Made by a program: the position numbers and the translations under genes
Notes under the pieces: model-generated
Database searches by the model: none
The model's input: only the letters and a program-made list of their open reading frames with translations
Told to the model about the DNA's origin: nothing
Shown: piece by piece, positions 63,804 through 64,000 of the stretch
Position numbering within the stretch: position 1 is the stretch's first letter
Layout: every line of letters begins with the position of its first letter
From: Shewanella pealeana ATCC 700345
GTDB lineage: Bacteria > Pseudomonadota > Gammaproteobacteria > Enterobacterales > Shewanellaceae
Assembly (NCBI RefSeq): GCF_000018285.1
Contig: NC_009901.1
Location: 2,169,001 to 2,233,000 of the forward strand
Direction: 5' to 3'
DNA length: 64,000 bases

Positions 63804-64000
63804 GTGAACGAAGAAGCAAGAGAAACCAGTTTAGTAGGTGAGCATATCGTCCTAGAGCCTTTATCTCTGGAGCATCAAGCTGCGTTAAGTATTGCCGTTG
63901 CTGATGGTAATTTATGGGAACTTTGGTACACATCTGCGCCTCATCCAGACGATATGAAGGCCTATATCGAAACGGCGTTAGCGACCGAAACCAGAGGAGA
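63804..64000 (+). CDS. GNAT family N-acetyltransferase, cut by window edge
   Basis: About 65 codons are visible from a GTG at 63804, chosen over the GTG at 63801 because AGGAGG ends five bases upstream. The protein starts MNEEARETSLVGEHIVLEPLSLEHQAALSIAV and reads through PHPDDMKAYIETAL, matching the N-terminus of RimJ/RimL-type acetyltransferases. The acetyl-CoA site and C-terminus lie outside the window. Confidence 0.75.
   Translation, partial: MNEEARETSLVGEHIVLEPLSLEHQAALSIAVADGNLWELWYTSAPHPDDMKAYIETALATETRG

Overview
The window is chromosomal DNA from a marine gammaproteobacterium, almost certainly a Shewanella. The basis is gene content and order: an RND efflux operon, gltA, sdhCDAB, sucABCD, fur, cobB in one block and bioA/bioBFCD, htpX, and the small tetraheme cytochrome cctA in another, an arrangement I recall from Shewanella genomes, together with a protein closely matching the periplasmic STC (CctA) of that genus. 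I do not assign a species. No rRNA, tRNA, CRISPR array, prophage or autonomous transposon was seen.

Layout. 1-7.4 kb (minus): a tripartite RND efflux operon with one adaptor and two permeases, the second cut by the window edge. 7.4-8.5 kb: a gene-free stretch holding two degenerate tandem copies of the 3' end of citrate synthase, with three similar terminators. 8.5-19.8 kb: the TCA block, gltA on the minus strand and sdhCDAB-sucABCD on the plus strand. 20-26.5 kb: a conserved unknown, an AEC-type permease, a stand-alone glutamate-synthase-like FMN/Fe-S oxidoreductase, a GNAT acetyltransferase, fur, cobB, and a small P-loop ATPase, with two related MITE-like elements at 20.5 and 26.2 kb. 26.6-28.7 kb: an EF-G that looks like the second paralogue. 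29-34.8 kb: biotin synthesis, bioA divergent from bioBFCD. 35-36.6 kb: htpX behind a strong sigma-32-like promoter, then cctA.

36.7-50.6 kb is an assimilatory nitrate cluster: nasA, cobA (siroheme), a YbiB/TrpD-like protein, the ANTAR antiterminator nasT, then nirB, nirD, a NarK-type transporter, a fused PP2C phosphatase/Ser-Thr kinase and, after a 99-base gap, a TPR lipoprotein. I see a sigma-54-type promoter before nasA with two NtrC-like sites, and a second sigma-54-type promoter before a leader RNA that ends in an intrinsic terminator just upstream of nirB. The logic reads as NtrC/sigma-54 control of initiation for both halves plus NasT-mediated antitermination of the nirB half. 50.9-53.9 kb is a curli locus (one curlin gene, csgD, csgE, csgF, csgG), followed by two unrecognised small genes.

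55-57.4 kb: a short TetR-like regulator, then HIT protein, two hotdog thioesterases and a YcfL-like lipoprotein. 57.5-62 kb is a thiamine scavenging operon: a TPP riboswitch, a TonB-dependent receptor, a YkoF-like small protein, a PnuC/PnuT-type permease and a kinase of the thiamine/choline kinase fold. The window ends with a DoxX-family membrane protein, a YdjA-like nitroreductase and a truncated GNAT gene.
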